IMG/VR virus record: IMGVR_UViG_3300001213_000217
Coordinates: 1-21,609 of that record
Reading direction: 5' to 3' (one strand)
Length of the DNA stretch: 21,609 nt
From: a virus
Shown: positions 1 to 6,769 of the stretch, in pieces
Layout: each line of letters opens with the position of its first letter
Position numbering within the stretch: the stretch's first letter is position 1
The notes under the pieces: model-generated
Seen by the model: only the letters and a program-made list of their open reading frames with translations
What the model was told of the DNA's origin: nothing
Database searches by the model: none
Position numbers and translations under genes: made by a program

Positions 1-30
1 GTCCTCCGGACAGATGTTCGATGCCTACAC

Positions 31-60
31 AAAGGCCCGGCCCCCGCCGGGCCTTTACTT
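31..60 (+). terminator. Rho-independent terminator before the late operon
   Basis: A perfect 11-bp inverted repeat, AAAGGCCCGGC at 31-41 and GCCGGGCCTTT at 46-56, flanks a CCCC loop and is followed by ACTTT. This is the form of an intrinsic terminator. It lies just before the small terminase and probably stops transcription from an upstream gene outside the window. It also argues against extending either terminase reading frame back to the left edge, although both frames stay open there. The first 30 bases hold nothing else I can support. Confidence 0.8.
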
Positions 61-72
61 TGCGGAGGACGC

Positions 73-573
73 CTGTCTGACGAAACCATCGACGCAGAAC
101 TCGTGGACGGAGACGGAGGGAGCGACCTCTTCGACACCGACGAGTCTCGACGCGCCAACGGCACCTTCGGACCAGGTAACAAAGCCGCCAAGGCCAGACT
201 CAATCCCGGTCACGTCGTCCCCAAGAAGTTCCGCAAGCAACTCGGGGAAGCCCTCGCCTACTCCATCGTCGGAGAGACCGGCAAGTTCCGTCGCCTCGCG
301 AACCGGTTCCTCCAGTCGGAAGACGACCGCGTCGCGTTCGAAGCCTTCCGCTTCCTCACGGAGCAAGCGTTCGGGAAGGCCACGATCCGTCAGGAAATCC
401 AAACAGAGCAGCGAGTCGTCGCCATCCAGTTCGACCTCGGAACCCCTGCCGGACCTCCAGCCGGGGTCGTCACCGGAACTGATGGAGCTCCGCAAATCAC
501 CGGAGGCGACGAACACGCTGACGGTCCGGTACAGCCGCCCGAAGGTGAGTCCGGATCAGGCGAAGCTACTTGA
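73..573 (+). CDS. Putative terminase small subunit
   Basis: This gene probably encodes the small terminase, which recognises phage DNA and hands it to the large subunit; the next gene is an unmistakable large terminase. The protein has a Gly/Asn-rich basic N-terminal stretch (GTFGPGNKAAKAR), then a helical part whose segment around AFRFLTEQAFGKAT resembles small-terminase-like phage proteins, and a Gly/Pro-rich tail. A CTG at 73 is favoured as start: it follows GGAGG (64-68) by four bases and gives a typical opening, (M)SDETIDAEL, for 166 aa. The conservative start is GTG at 103 (156 aa), which has no Shine-Dalgarno. The 3' end overlaps the large terminase in another frame. The family is inferred mainly from position and general sequence character. 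Confidence 0.68.
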   Translation: MSDETIDAELVDGDGGSDLFDTDESRRANGTFGPGNKAAKARLNPGHVVPKKFRKQLGEALAYSIVGETGKFRRLANRFLQSEDDRVAFEAFRFLTEQAFGKATIRQEIQTEQRVVAIQFDLGTPAGPPAGVVTGTDGAPQITGGDEHADGPVQPPEGESGSGEAT

Positions 574-1813
574 CACCCCTGCGCGGTTCACGTTCTGCGG
601 CGCCGGCACGAAGACGGGGAAGACCGTCGCGGGCGCTATCTGGATTCTCGAGGGTCTCCTGCAGGGCATGAGGTGCGCGTGGATCGGTCCGTGGTTCAAG
701 CGCACGAAGACCGGCTACGAACACGTCAAGTCGATGCTCCGCGATTTCGAGAAGGCGGGCATCGCGAAGACGCGCGACACGGACCTCACGATCGACGTTT
801 TTCAGACGACCACGGGGCGCCCTGGTCGTCTTGAGTGTTTCTCGGGCGACTCGCCCGACTCGGTGTACGGCGACGCGTTCAACAGAATCTTCCTAGACGA
901 GGCGACGCGCCAGCCGGAAGCGATCTTCCCGTCCGCACGGTCCACGACCACGGCGACCGGCGGCAGCATGATCATCGCCTTCAACACCGACAGGTCGCCG
1001 CGCCATTGGGCGATCAGGGAGTTCCTCCGGGCGAAGCGTGGCGAAGAGCCGACCTACGGCTACGTCACGATGCCAACGAGCGCCTCGCCCTACGTCCCCA
1101 AGGAGGACGTGGCCCAGGCCAAGCGCATCCTGCCGGACCGCATCTTCCGCGCGCTCTACAACGCGGAAGTTTTCGAGGACGGCGCCTCGGTCTTTGAAGA
1201 CCCGCGCGCGTGCATGCACGGGTCGTCGCAGTTCGACAAGCCGCAGCACGGCGTTGACTACTGCATGGGCGTGGACCTCGCGCGCAAGGCCGACTACACG
1301 GTCGTGTGCGTCTTCAACAGGCGCACGCGGCGACTGGTGCAGTTCCGGCGCTGGTACGGACTCCCGTGGGCCGAACAGCGCCGCCGCATCGCAGACCTCG
1401 CGCGCGAGTACAACAACGCGCGCGTCGTCGTGGACGCGACCGGGCTGGGCGACCCGAACGTCGAGGAACTTGTTCGCGACGGGCTGTCCGTGGACCCCTT
1501 CATCTTTTCGCAACCTTCGAAGCGCGAACTGATCGAGCGACTCATCGTCGCGCTTGAACAGAAACTCATCTCGTTCCCGGCCAACACGGAACTCGACGTA
1601 CTCATGCACGAGCTTGAGTACTTCGAATACGAGACCACCGCCGCCGGCAACCTCGTGTACGGCAGCGCGGACAACGAACACGACGACTGCGTCATGGCGC
1701 TTGCGCTCGCAGTCCGTGGTCTCGGACCGATCAGTCCCCTCGCGGCGCGCGGTGTCGAGAGGGTGCGGCTGGGCGACTCGGACACCGCTGACTCCGCATG
1801 GGCGTGCCTGTGA
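482..1813 (+). CDS. Terminase large subunit (ATPase and nuclease)
   Basis: This is the packaging motor, which translocates DNA through the portal and cuts the concatemer. In the 443-aa product the N-terminal ATPase has a Walker A loop GAGTKTGKT (residues 40-48), a Walker B strand RIFLDE (135-140) with D139/E140, and a likely motif III around AFNT (166-169). The C-terminal RNase H-fold nuclease shows D264 in GVDLARKADYT, D318 in VVVDATGLGD and an Asp pair at 401-402 in EHDDCV, as expected for the metal-binding site (Terminase_6C type). The frame is open from position 14, but that stretch is the small terminase read in another frame. ATG 482 is chosen as start; GTG 545 is possible and still keeps Walker A. 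Length is normal and all key residues are present. Confidence 0.96.
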   Translation: MELRKSPEATNTLTVRYSRPKVSPDQAKLLDTPARFTFCGAGTKTGKTVAGAIWILEGLLQGMRCAWIGPWFKRTKTGYEHVKSMLRDFEKAGIAKTRDTDLTIDVFQTTTGRPGRLECFSGDSPDSVYGDAFNRIFLDEATRQPEAIFPSARSTTTATGGSMIIAFNTDRSPRHWAIREFLRAKRGEEPTYGYVTMPTSASPYVPKEDVAQAKRILPDRIFRALYNAEVFEDGASVFEDPRACMHGSSQFDKPQHGVDYCMGVDLARKADYTVVCVFNRRTRRLVQFRRWYGLPWAEQRRRIADLAREYNNARVVVDATGLGDPNVEELVRDGLSVDPFIFSQPSKRELIERLIVALEQKLISFPANTELDVLMHELEYFEYETTAAGNLVYGSADNEHDDCVMALALAVRGLGPISPLAARGVERVRLGDSDTADSAWACL

Positions 1814-3384
1814 AGAAATCGACCAGAAAGCGGGACGCGAACGGGCGCTTCGTGACGATGTCGCAGAACATCAACACGGCGTTCAACACGCCCAACCCCG
1901 CGACGCTGCTGATGCCCGCGAACTCTGCGGGCGGCGGTTCGCTTGTGACGGAGTGGGAGCCGGGGCGCATCGTCCAGAAGGACTGGCGCGACCGTCTCCT
2001 CGTTCCGTCGGGCATCGCGTACAAGCCGTCGGACTTCCTCAACTACCTCGTTCTCGCGGAGATGGGCGACACGCGCTACCTCTCCGTGCTGTACGACGAC
2101 CTTCGCGCGCGCGACCCGCACCTGGACGCGGAGCTTTCGAAGGCTGAGGACTACCTGACGGGCGCACGGATCAACCTTCTCCCGCCCCGGCGTTTCCGCG
2201 CGGGTAACGACGGCGCGTCGGGCAAACGGGAGTCGAAGCTCGCGCAGGACATTTGCGCGGACCTCGAGGACCAGCTTCTCGGCGGCAACGAGGTTCGCAT
2301 CGACCTCGCCATCCGCCACTTCGCAACCGGCCTCTGGAAGGGCATCGCCGGCAACGAGGTCGAGTCGATCCCGTTCTCGCCGTCGTACTCGACGCGCGCG
2401 AAGGAGCGCATCGTCGCGCTGCGCCCCATTCCGACGCAGCGGTTCCGCTACCTCCCCGGCAGCACGACGCTCGTTCTCCAGCAGACCGCGATGATCGATG
2501 ACTACATCCCGGTCGAGGCGCTGGGCGACAGGCTCGCGCTCCTGATCGCGGACAAGTCGATCCCCAGCCCGGCGCGGCGCGGCATCATGCGGCGCCTCCT
2601 CGCGCTGATGATCATCCGGCTCTACGGCCCGCAATGGTGGAGCCGGTTCGTGGAACTCTTCGGCTCTCCGATGCGCGTCGGCAAGACCGCCGGATCGGAC
2701 GCCGGGACGGAGGCGCGGCTTTCCAGCGCGCTTGCCAACATGGGGTCGTCGGCGTGGGCGATCATCCCCGACACCGCTCAGATCGAGTTCATCGAGAACG
2801 TGAGCCGCGGCAACGGCGTTGCGCCCCACGAGCTCCTGATGGACTTCACCGCGCGCGAGATCAGCAAGGTCGTCCTCGGCGCGACGCAGTCCACGGACGT
2901 TCAGCGCAACACCGGCTCGCGCTCGTCCGCCCAGGTCCACCACGACGTGACGGTCGCCCGGTCCTACGCGCGCGCCGTCGAGATTTCGTCCGTGGTGCGC
3001 TCGCGGATCCTGATGCCGTACGTCTGCCGCAACTATGGCATGGAGGCGGCGCTCAAGTTCACGCCTGAGTTCAAGATCCGCGTCGAGACGCGGCCCGACA
3101 TGTACAACGCGTCGCAGAGCGTGAAGATGCTCCTCGACGCCGGGATGGAGACGATCCCCGTGTCGTGGGTCCACGACATCCTGCAGATTCCGGTTCCTGT
3201 CGAGGGCGAGCCTGTCGTGAAGCTGCCGCTCATGCCCGGCATGCCGACCGGCGGCGACCTCGGCGTCCCGCAGGAGAAGAAACCCAAGGGCGGCCCCGTC
3301 GCGGAGGGCAAGCCCGCTGTCAACGACGCGCCGAACGCGAGCGCGAAGGGTGATTCCGCTGCAAGCGACAAGGAGACGAAGTGA
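1810..3384 (+). CDS. Portal protein, Mu gp29-like (DUF935)
   Basis: This is the portal, forming the ring at one capsid vertex through which DNA enters and leaves. The central block, RRGIMRRLLALMIIRLYGPQ then WWSRFVELFGSPMRVGK, and the later block AREISKVVLGATQST...TGSRSSAQVHHDV are characteristic of the DUF935 portals of Mu-like phages. The C-terminus is a Pro/Lys/Ala-rich tail, normal for portals. GTG 1810 overlaps the terminase stop as GTGA and gives the natural opening (M)KKSTRKRDANGRF, 524 aa; ATG 1798 would add four residues. Neither has a clear Shine-Dalgarno, so translational coupling to the large terminase is likely. In Mu the next gene is the gpF minor head protein (gp30), which is absent here. 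Confidence 0.94.
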   Translation: MKKSTRKRDANGRFVTMSQNINTAFNTPNPATLLMPANSAGGGSLVTEWEPGRIVQKDWRDRLLVPSGIAYKPSDFLNYLVLAEMGDTRYLSVLYDDLRARDPHLDAELSKAEDYLTGARINLLPPRRFRAGNDGASGKRESKLAQDICADLEDQLLGGNEVRIDLAIRHFATGLWKGIAGNEVESIPFSPSYSTRAKERIVALRPIPTQRFRYLPGSTTLVLQQTAMIDDYIPVEALGDRLALLIADKSIPSPARRGIMRRLLALMIIRLYGPQWWSRFVELFGSPMRVGKTAGSDAGTEARLSSALANMGSSAWAIIPDTAQIEFIENVSRGNGVAPHELLMDFTAREISKVVLGATQSTDVQRNTGSRSSAQVHHDVTVARSYARAVEISSVVRSRILMPYVCRNYGMEAALKFTPEFKIRVETRPDMYNASQSVKMLLDAGMETIPVSWVHDILQIPVPVEGEPVVKLPLMPGMPTGGDLGVPQEKKPKGGPVAEGKPAVNDAPNASAKGDSAASDKETK

Positions 3385-4484
3385 AGATGAACCTTCGTGA
3401 CTTGAGGACTTGGCACGGCGAAGTGGACGTGACCGACTCGGTCGAGTTCGAAGCCGACGGCGAAGTCAAACCGAAGTGGATCCAGATCATGCCCTTCGGT
3501 GAGCCGCAGATGAACGACCAGCAGCGTCTGCGCGTGACCGAAGAGGACATGCGCGCGCTTGAGGCGGATCTGTCCAAGAAGACGGACAAGCGGATCCCGA
3601 TCCTGTTTCGGCACGGCAAGGATCCGGTGAAGGGCGGCGAGGCCGGGGGCTGGTTCCTCAACTTCGAACGCCGCGCCGACGGTCTCTACGGCCTCGTGGA
3701 GTGGACGAAGAACACGGCGCAGGAGATCAAGAACAAGGTCTGGCGCTTCCTGTCCCCAGGCTTTTGGGGACGCGAGGACGGCGAGGGCTTCATTCGCCCG
3801 TCGTCCATCTACGAGGTCTCTCTCACCAACATCCCCGCGATCCACGGCATGAAGCCGGCGGAAGCGGAGGCACAACTCAACCACACCTCGTCCAGCAAGA
3901 ACGAGGACTTCAAGGAGGAACAGCAGATGGATCTCAAGGAGATCGCCCTCTCGCTGGGTCTGGACGAGGCGGCGGACGCCAGCCAGGTCAAGGCGAAGAT
4001 CGAGGCGCTCAAGGCGAGCGACGCCAAGCGCACCGAGATGGAGAACGCGGCAATCGAGGCCGCGAAGCCGAAGGTCTACACCTTCACGCAGGAGCAGTTC
4101 GACGCGGAGATCACGAAGCGCGCCGAAGAGAAGGCCGCTGCGGAGCTCGAGGCGAAGACGAAGGCCGCGAAGGTCGTCGCGCTCATGGAGGCCGGGGCCA
4201 AGCTCGGCTCGATCACGCCCGACAACAAGGACGCGCTCCAGAAGGTCGCGGAGCAGTTCCCGGTCGAATTCGAATCGGTCATCCTGCCGAACCTCAAGGT
4301 CGTCACGCCCGTCGGCTCCAAGGTCGAGCGCGACGGCAGCGCGGAGCGCGCCGTGAACCTCGAGACGGCGTTCAACACGGACGAACTCGACACGAACGCC
4401 GCGCGCGTCGCGAAGCAGTTCGGCATGTCCATCGCGGACGCGAAGTCCGCCCTCATCGCTGGCCGCATCACGGTCAAGAAGTAA
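3381..4484 (+). CDS. Mu I-like head maturation protease with scaffold domain
   Basis: This 367-aa protein has the layout of Mu gpI: an N-terminal serine-protease-like domain (about 1-165) and a C-terminal scaffold domain. Visible family features are RIPILFRHGKD (H79), GGEAGGWFLNFE, GLYGLVEWT, RFLSPGFWG (S125) and EVSLTNIPAI near 145-154. H79 and S125 are my candidates for the catalytic pair, by resemblance only. The C-terminal half is rich in Ala, Lys and Glu and predicted helical, as in scaffolds. GTG 3381 overlaps the portal stop (GTGA); ATG 3387 is also in frame, and AGGAG at 3371-3375 could serve either. In the family, the protease cleaves scaffold and itself during prohead maturation; that is family knowledge, not visible here. 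Confidence 0.92.
   Translation: MKMNLRDLRTWHGEVDVTDSVEFEADGEVKPKWIQIMPFGEPQMNDQQRLRVTEEDMRALEADLSKKTDKRIPILFRHGKDPVKGGEAGGWFLNFERRADGLYGLVEWTKNTAQEIKNKVWRFLSPGFWGREDGEGFIRPSSIYEVSLTNIPAIHGMKPAEAEAQLNHTSSSKNEDFKEEQQMDLKEIALSLGLDEAADASQVKAKIEALKASDAKRTEMENAAIEAAKPKVYTFTQEQFDAEITKRAEEKAAAELEAKTKAAKVVALMEAGAKLGSITPDNKDALQKVAEQFPVEFESVILPNLKVVTPVGSKVERDGSAERAVNLETAFNTDELDTNAARVAKQFGMSIADAKSALIAGRITVKK
3913..3919 (+). promoter_or_regulatory. Internal Shine-Dalgarno for the nested scaffold
   Basis: AGGAGGA lies eight bases (from the end of GGAGG) before the in-frame ATG at 3927. It is one of the strongest ribosome binding sites in the window and sits exactly at the junction of the protease and scaffold domains. 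Confidence 0.8.
3927..4484 (+). CDS. Nested capsid scaffold (Mu Z-like), internal start in the I-like gene
   Basis: An in-frame ATG at residue 183 of the protease gene is preceded by a strong AGGAGGA (3914-3918 GGAGG core) with an eight-base gap. The product would be 185 aa starting MDLKEIALSLGLDEAAD. It is helical and rich in Ala, Lys and Glu, and ends VKK with the parent protein. In Mu (I/Z) and lambda (C/Nu3) the scaffold is likewise made from a start inside the protease gene, so that scaffold is produced in excess over protease. The Shine-Dalgarno here is better than that of the parent gene, which fits that role. The existence of the separate protein is inferred. Confidence 0.8.
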   Translation: MDLKEIALSLGLDEAADASQVKAKIEALKASDAKRTEMENAAIEAAKPKVYTFTQEQFDAEITKRAEEKAAAELEAKTKAAKVVALMEAGAKLGSITPDNKDALQKVAEQFPVEFESVILPNLKVVTPVGSKVERDGSAERAVNLETAFNTDELDTNAARVAKQFGMSIADAKSALIAGRITVKK

Positions 4485-4496
4485 CGGAGGCCGCGC

Positions 4497-4877
4497 ATGG
4501 CGTTCAACGACATCGTGCGTCGCGGGCCTCTTTCGCTGACCGCCGCAGCCGCGCTCACGCAGGGCTACCTCGTGAAGCTGGACACGAGCGCCAAGGCCGC
4601 GCTCGCTGGGTCCGGTGACGTTCCGCTGGGCGTCGTTTCCGAGACCGTCGCGTCCGGTGACACGGTGTCCGTCGAGCCGTGCGAGGGCGTCGTCAAGCTC
4701 GTCGCCAGCGCCGCGATCTCCATCGGTGACTACGTCTGCGCCACGACGGGCGGCAAGGTCGCCAAGGAGGACGCGCCGATCACCCACGCCAACACGCCCA
4801 CGGCGTTCACGATCGGACAGGCGATCACCGCCGCCACGACCGACGGCGACGCTGTGTTCGTGGCCTCGCTGCGCTAA
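4497..4877 (+). CDS. Capsid decoration (cement) protein, copy 1
   Basis: This 126-aa protein sits between scaffold and major capsid genes, the usual place for a head decoration protein. It is rich in Ala, Gly, Val and Thr, predicted all beta, with the pattern LTQGYLVKLDTSAKAALAGS, GDVPLGVVSETVASGDTVSV and AISIGDYV, like the DUF2190-type and related small capsid stabilisers. Such proteins bind the outside of the expanded shell. GGAGG (4486-4490) lies six bases before the ATG, a strong site fitting a high-copy product. It is about 74% identical by hand alignment to the next gene. Compared with that copy it has a four-residue insertion near residue 93 and two cysteines (C62, C81) where the paralogue has F and K. 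The exact family is uncertain. Confidence 0.8.
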   Translation: MAFNDIVRRGPLSLTAAAALTQGYLVKLDTSAKAALAGSGDVPLGVVSETVASGDTVSVEPCEGVVKLVASAAISIGDYVCATTGGKVAKEDAPITHANTPTAFTIGQAITAATTDGDAVFVASLR

Positions 4878-4900
4878 CACCCAAGGTTCGCCCACATCCC

Positions 4901-4918
4901 AGCGCGTGTAGGCGCGCT
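4901..4918 (+). promoter_or_regulatory. Hairpin between the two decoration genes
   Basis: AGCGCG (4901-4906) pairs with CGCGCT (4913-4918) across a six-base loop in the 64-base gap between the duplicated genes. No T-run follows, so it is probably not an intrinsic terminator. It could be an RNA processing or stability element, or a chance GC-rich hairpin. Confidence 0.35.
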
Positions 4919-4941
4919 GTACAGAAACAGGAGACAGCCAC

Positions 4942-5310
4942 ATGGCTTTCAACGACATCGTCAGGCGCGGTCCGCTCTCGCTGATCGCTGCCGCCAACCT
5001 CACCCAGGGAAACCTCGTCAAGGTGGACACGGCTGGGAAGGCCGCGCTCGCCGGCGCGGGCGACGTGCCGCTCGGCGTCGTCTCGGAGACCGTCTCGGCG
5101 GCGGACGCCGTCGCGGTCGAGCCTTTCGAGGGAATCGTCAAGGTCGTCGCTGGTGGCGCCATCGCCATCGGTGACTACGTCAAGGCCGGCGCGTCCGGCA
5201 AGGTCGTGGTCGAGACCTCCGCCACCACGCCGACCGCTTTCACCATCGGTCAGGCCTTCACCGCTTCCAGCACCGACGGAGACGCGATTTTCATCGTGTC
5301 CCTCCGCTGA
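4942..5310 (+). CDS. Capsid decoration (cement) protein, copy 2
   Basis: This 122-aa paralogue directly follows copy 1. The first 14 residues (MAFNDIVRRGPLSL) and the blocks GDVPLGVVSETV, IGDYV and PTAFTIGQA match, and about 90 of 122 aligned residues are identical. Most changes are conservative, such as V/I/L and S/A swaps, so both copies are likely functional beta proteins of the same fold. It has its own AGGAG site ahead of the ATG. It is placed just before the major capsid gene, consistent with a shell-binding role. Whether the two mix on one capsid, occupy different sites, or are alternatives cannot be told from sequence. Confidence 0.8.
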   Translation: MAFNDIVRRGPLSLIAAANLTQGNLVKVDTAGKAALAGAGDVPLGVVSETVSAADAVAVEPFEGIVKVVAGGAIAIGDYVKAGASGKVVVETSATTPTAFTIGQAFTASSTDGDAIFIVSLR

Positions 5311-5339
5311 TCAATCGCGACAAGGAGCAGGACAGAAAC

Positions 5340-6458
5340 ATGAGCCAGAACTTCGGCAAGTACACGCCCACGGATCCCAACCTCGTCGCGCAGTTCGGCC
5401 ACGCCGCCGGCTACGCGCTGGAGCAGGGCGGCGACAAGCCCGCCCCCGGCCTCGACCGCTACACGATGACCGCGATCACGTCCAACCGTCAGGGTGGCGT
5501 CTCGCGCGCGCCCATCGGGATCGGGTTCCTCCAGTCCCCGATGGTCTCCTCGGAGATCCTCCCGCCCGTCAACGCGACGCCCGACGGGAACGAACTCGCC
5601 TACTTCCCGGTCTTCAAGAAGGAACACTTCGTCGTCCCGGCGAACGACACGGTCGCCATCGGCGGCAACGTGCTGACCTCGGACGTGGAGTTCAGCTTCG
5701 ACTCGATGACCCTCACGGTCCACGCGCACGAGGTTCTCGCGGAGCCGCGCGAGCTTCGCATCGCCGCCGCCAACGGCGTCGATCTCGCCTCGATCAAGTA
5801 CGACATGGCGAAGGCCAAGGTCGAGCTCTACCGCGAACAGGCCGCGGCGACGCTCCTCACGACCACGAGCAACTACAACGGCGGCACGAACCACACGGCG
5901 CTCACGTCGGGTGGCACGGGCACGATGTGGTCGAACTACGCGGCCAGCGGCGGCGTGTACTACTCCAACCCGCTGACGAACATCTTCGACAAGATGGAGT
6001 CGATCCGTCTGTCGTCCGGCGTCCGCCCGAACACGCTCCTCATCACGGCCCCCGTGTGGCGCGCGCTCAAGCAGCACCCGGTGATCCTCGCCCTCATCGC
6101 GTACGCCGGCCAGAAGATCGGGACGCCCGCCGCTCCCGCCACGCTGGAGACGCTGTCCGCGATCTTCGGTCTCAACATCATCGTCGCGGAGGCGCTGACG
6201 GCGTCGTCCCCGACGGCCACGGCGTTCACGGACCTGTGGGGCAAGAATGCGATCCTCGCGTACGTCGGACCCGCGTCGCTCTACGCGCCGCAGTTCGGCA
6301 ACACGTTCCAGTCCTCGGGCTACCCGAAGACGCTCCAGGGCTTCGACCCGAAGAAGGGCGCGGAGGGCAGCCAGACCTACCGCTACATCGACGCGTACGG
6401 CTTCAAGCTGCACATGTCGGGTGCTGCGGGCTGGCTCTTCGACGGCTGCGTCGCCTAA
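5340..6458 (+). CDS. Major capsid protein
   Basis: This 372-aa protein is the major head subunit, almost certainly with the HK97 fold. Position after protease/scaffold and decoration genes and length are typical. Supporting stretches are the N-arm followed by SSEILPPVNATPDGNELAYF, the spine-helix-like VDLASIKYDMAKAKVELYRE, the block LLITAPVWRALKQHPVILAL and LETLSAIFGLNIIVAEAL, seen in capsid proteins of this type, and the late YRYIDAYGFKLHMSGAAG. There is no long N-terminal delta domain, which fits a separately encoded scaffold. A strong AAGGAG site precedes the ATG. Hairpins follow the stop, as is usual for a highly expressed gene. Confidence 0.92.
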   Translation: MSQNFGKYTPTDPNLVAQFGHAAGYALEQGGDKPAPGLDRYTMTAITSNRQGGVSRAPIGIGFLQSPMVSSEILPPVNATPDGNELAYFPVFKKEHFVVPANDTVAIGGNVLTSDVEFSFDSMTLTVHAHEVLAEPRELRIAAANGVDLASIKYDMAKAKVELYREQAAATLLTTTSNYNGGTNHTALTSGGTGTMWSNYAASGGVYYSNPLTNIFDKMESIRLSSGVRPNTLLITAPVWRALKQHPVILALIAYAGQKIGTPAAPATLETLSAIFGLNIIVAEALTASSPTATAFTDLWGKNAILAYVGPASLYAPQFGNTFQSSGYPKTLQGFDPKKGAEGSQTYRYIDAYGFKLHMSGAAGWLFDGCVA

Positions 6459-6477
6459 CGAATCCGCAGCGGGGTAG

Positions 6478-6496
6478 CGCGCGGTAGCTCCGCGCG
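6478..6496 (+). promoter_or_regulatory. First of two adjoining hairpins after the capsid gene
   Basis: CGCGCGG (6478-6484) pairs with CCGCGCG (6490-6496) around a TAGCT loop. It directly abuts the larger hairpin at 6496. It may protect the capsid mRNA 3' end or tune read-through; no T-run belongs to it. Confidence 0.5.
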
Positions 6497-6552
6497 AGGT
6501 GGGCGACGGCGGTCGGTTTCGTCCGACGGTCGCCCACCTCCCCCGCGTTTTT
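6496..6552 (+). terminator. Terminator-like hairpin after the capsid gene
   Basis: A perfect 12-bp stem, GAGGTGGGCGAC (6496-6507) with GTCGCCCACCTC (6529-6540), encloses an inner stem GTCGG/CCGAC (6512-6516/6523-6527). TTTTT follows at 6548-6552, about seven bases after the stem. The gap before the T-run makes it a partial rather than full-strength terminator, which would allow the capsid message to exceed the downstream lysis and connector message. Confidence 0.65.
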
Positions 6553-6568
6553 CCAGAACAGGAGCGTC

Positions 6569-6769
6569 ATGCCTCAGTACAGAGTCGTCAGGGACTTCAC
6601 GATTGACCCGTTCACGTTCAAGGTGGGCGAGGCCGTCGCGGAGGCCGAACTCTCCCTATTCAAGCAGGAACTCGTAGGGTCCGGATGCGTCGTGCCAGTC
6701 GAAGACGTGCCGCCGGCCGCGCCCGTGACGCCCGTGGTGGCAGCGAAGCCGACCAAGGCGCCCAAGTGA
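6569..6769 (+). CDS. Small hypothetical protein downstream of the capsid gene
   Basis: This 66-aa protein is not assigned to a family. The first half (MPQYRVVRDFTI, FTFKVGEAVAEAEL) looks like a short beta unit of the kind often found in tiny proteins next to phage capsid genes; the second half is a Pro/Ala/Val-rich tail ending in KPTKAPK. AGGAG stands just before the ATG. Its stop overlaps the GTG start of the lipoprotein (GTGA at 6766-6769), so the two are probably translationally coupled. It could be a minor head component or an accessory to the lysis cassette; I see no evidence to decide. Confidence 0.65.
   Translation: MPQYRVVRDFTIDPFTFKVGEAVAEAELSLFKQELVGSGCVVPVEDVPPAAPVTPVVAAKPTKAPK

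Noticed and set aside
14-481. N-terminal extension of the large terminase frame back to position 14
   Set aside because: It spans the terminator hairpin and reads the small terminase in another frame. The residues are low-complexity Ser/Pro/Thr and unlike a terminase.
1294-3174. 626-codon open frame on the - strand
   Set aside because: Antisense to the terminase and portal, whose motifs are clear on the + strand.
3033-5168. 711-codon open frame on the - strand
   Set aside because: It is antisense to portal, protease/scaffold and decoration genes, with Arg/Leu/Asp/Val-rich composition typical of GC-rich shadows and no recognisable domain.
5153-6487. 444-codon + strand frame across the major capsid gene
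   Set aside because: Arg/Pro/His-rich composition in a shifted frame; the 372-aa capsid frame with its own ribosome site is the real gene.
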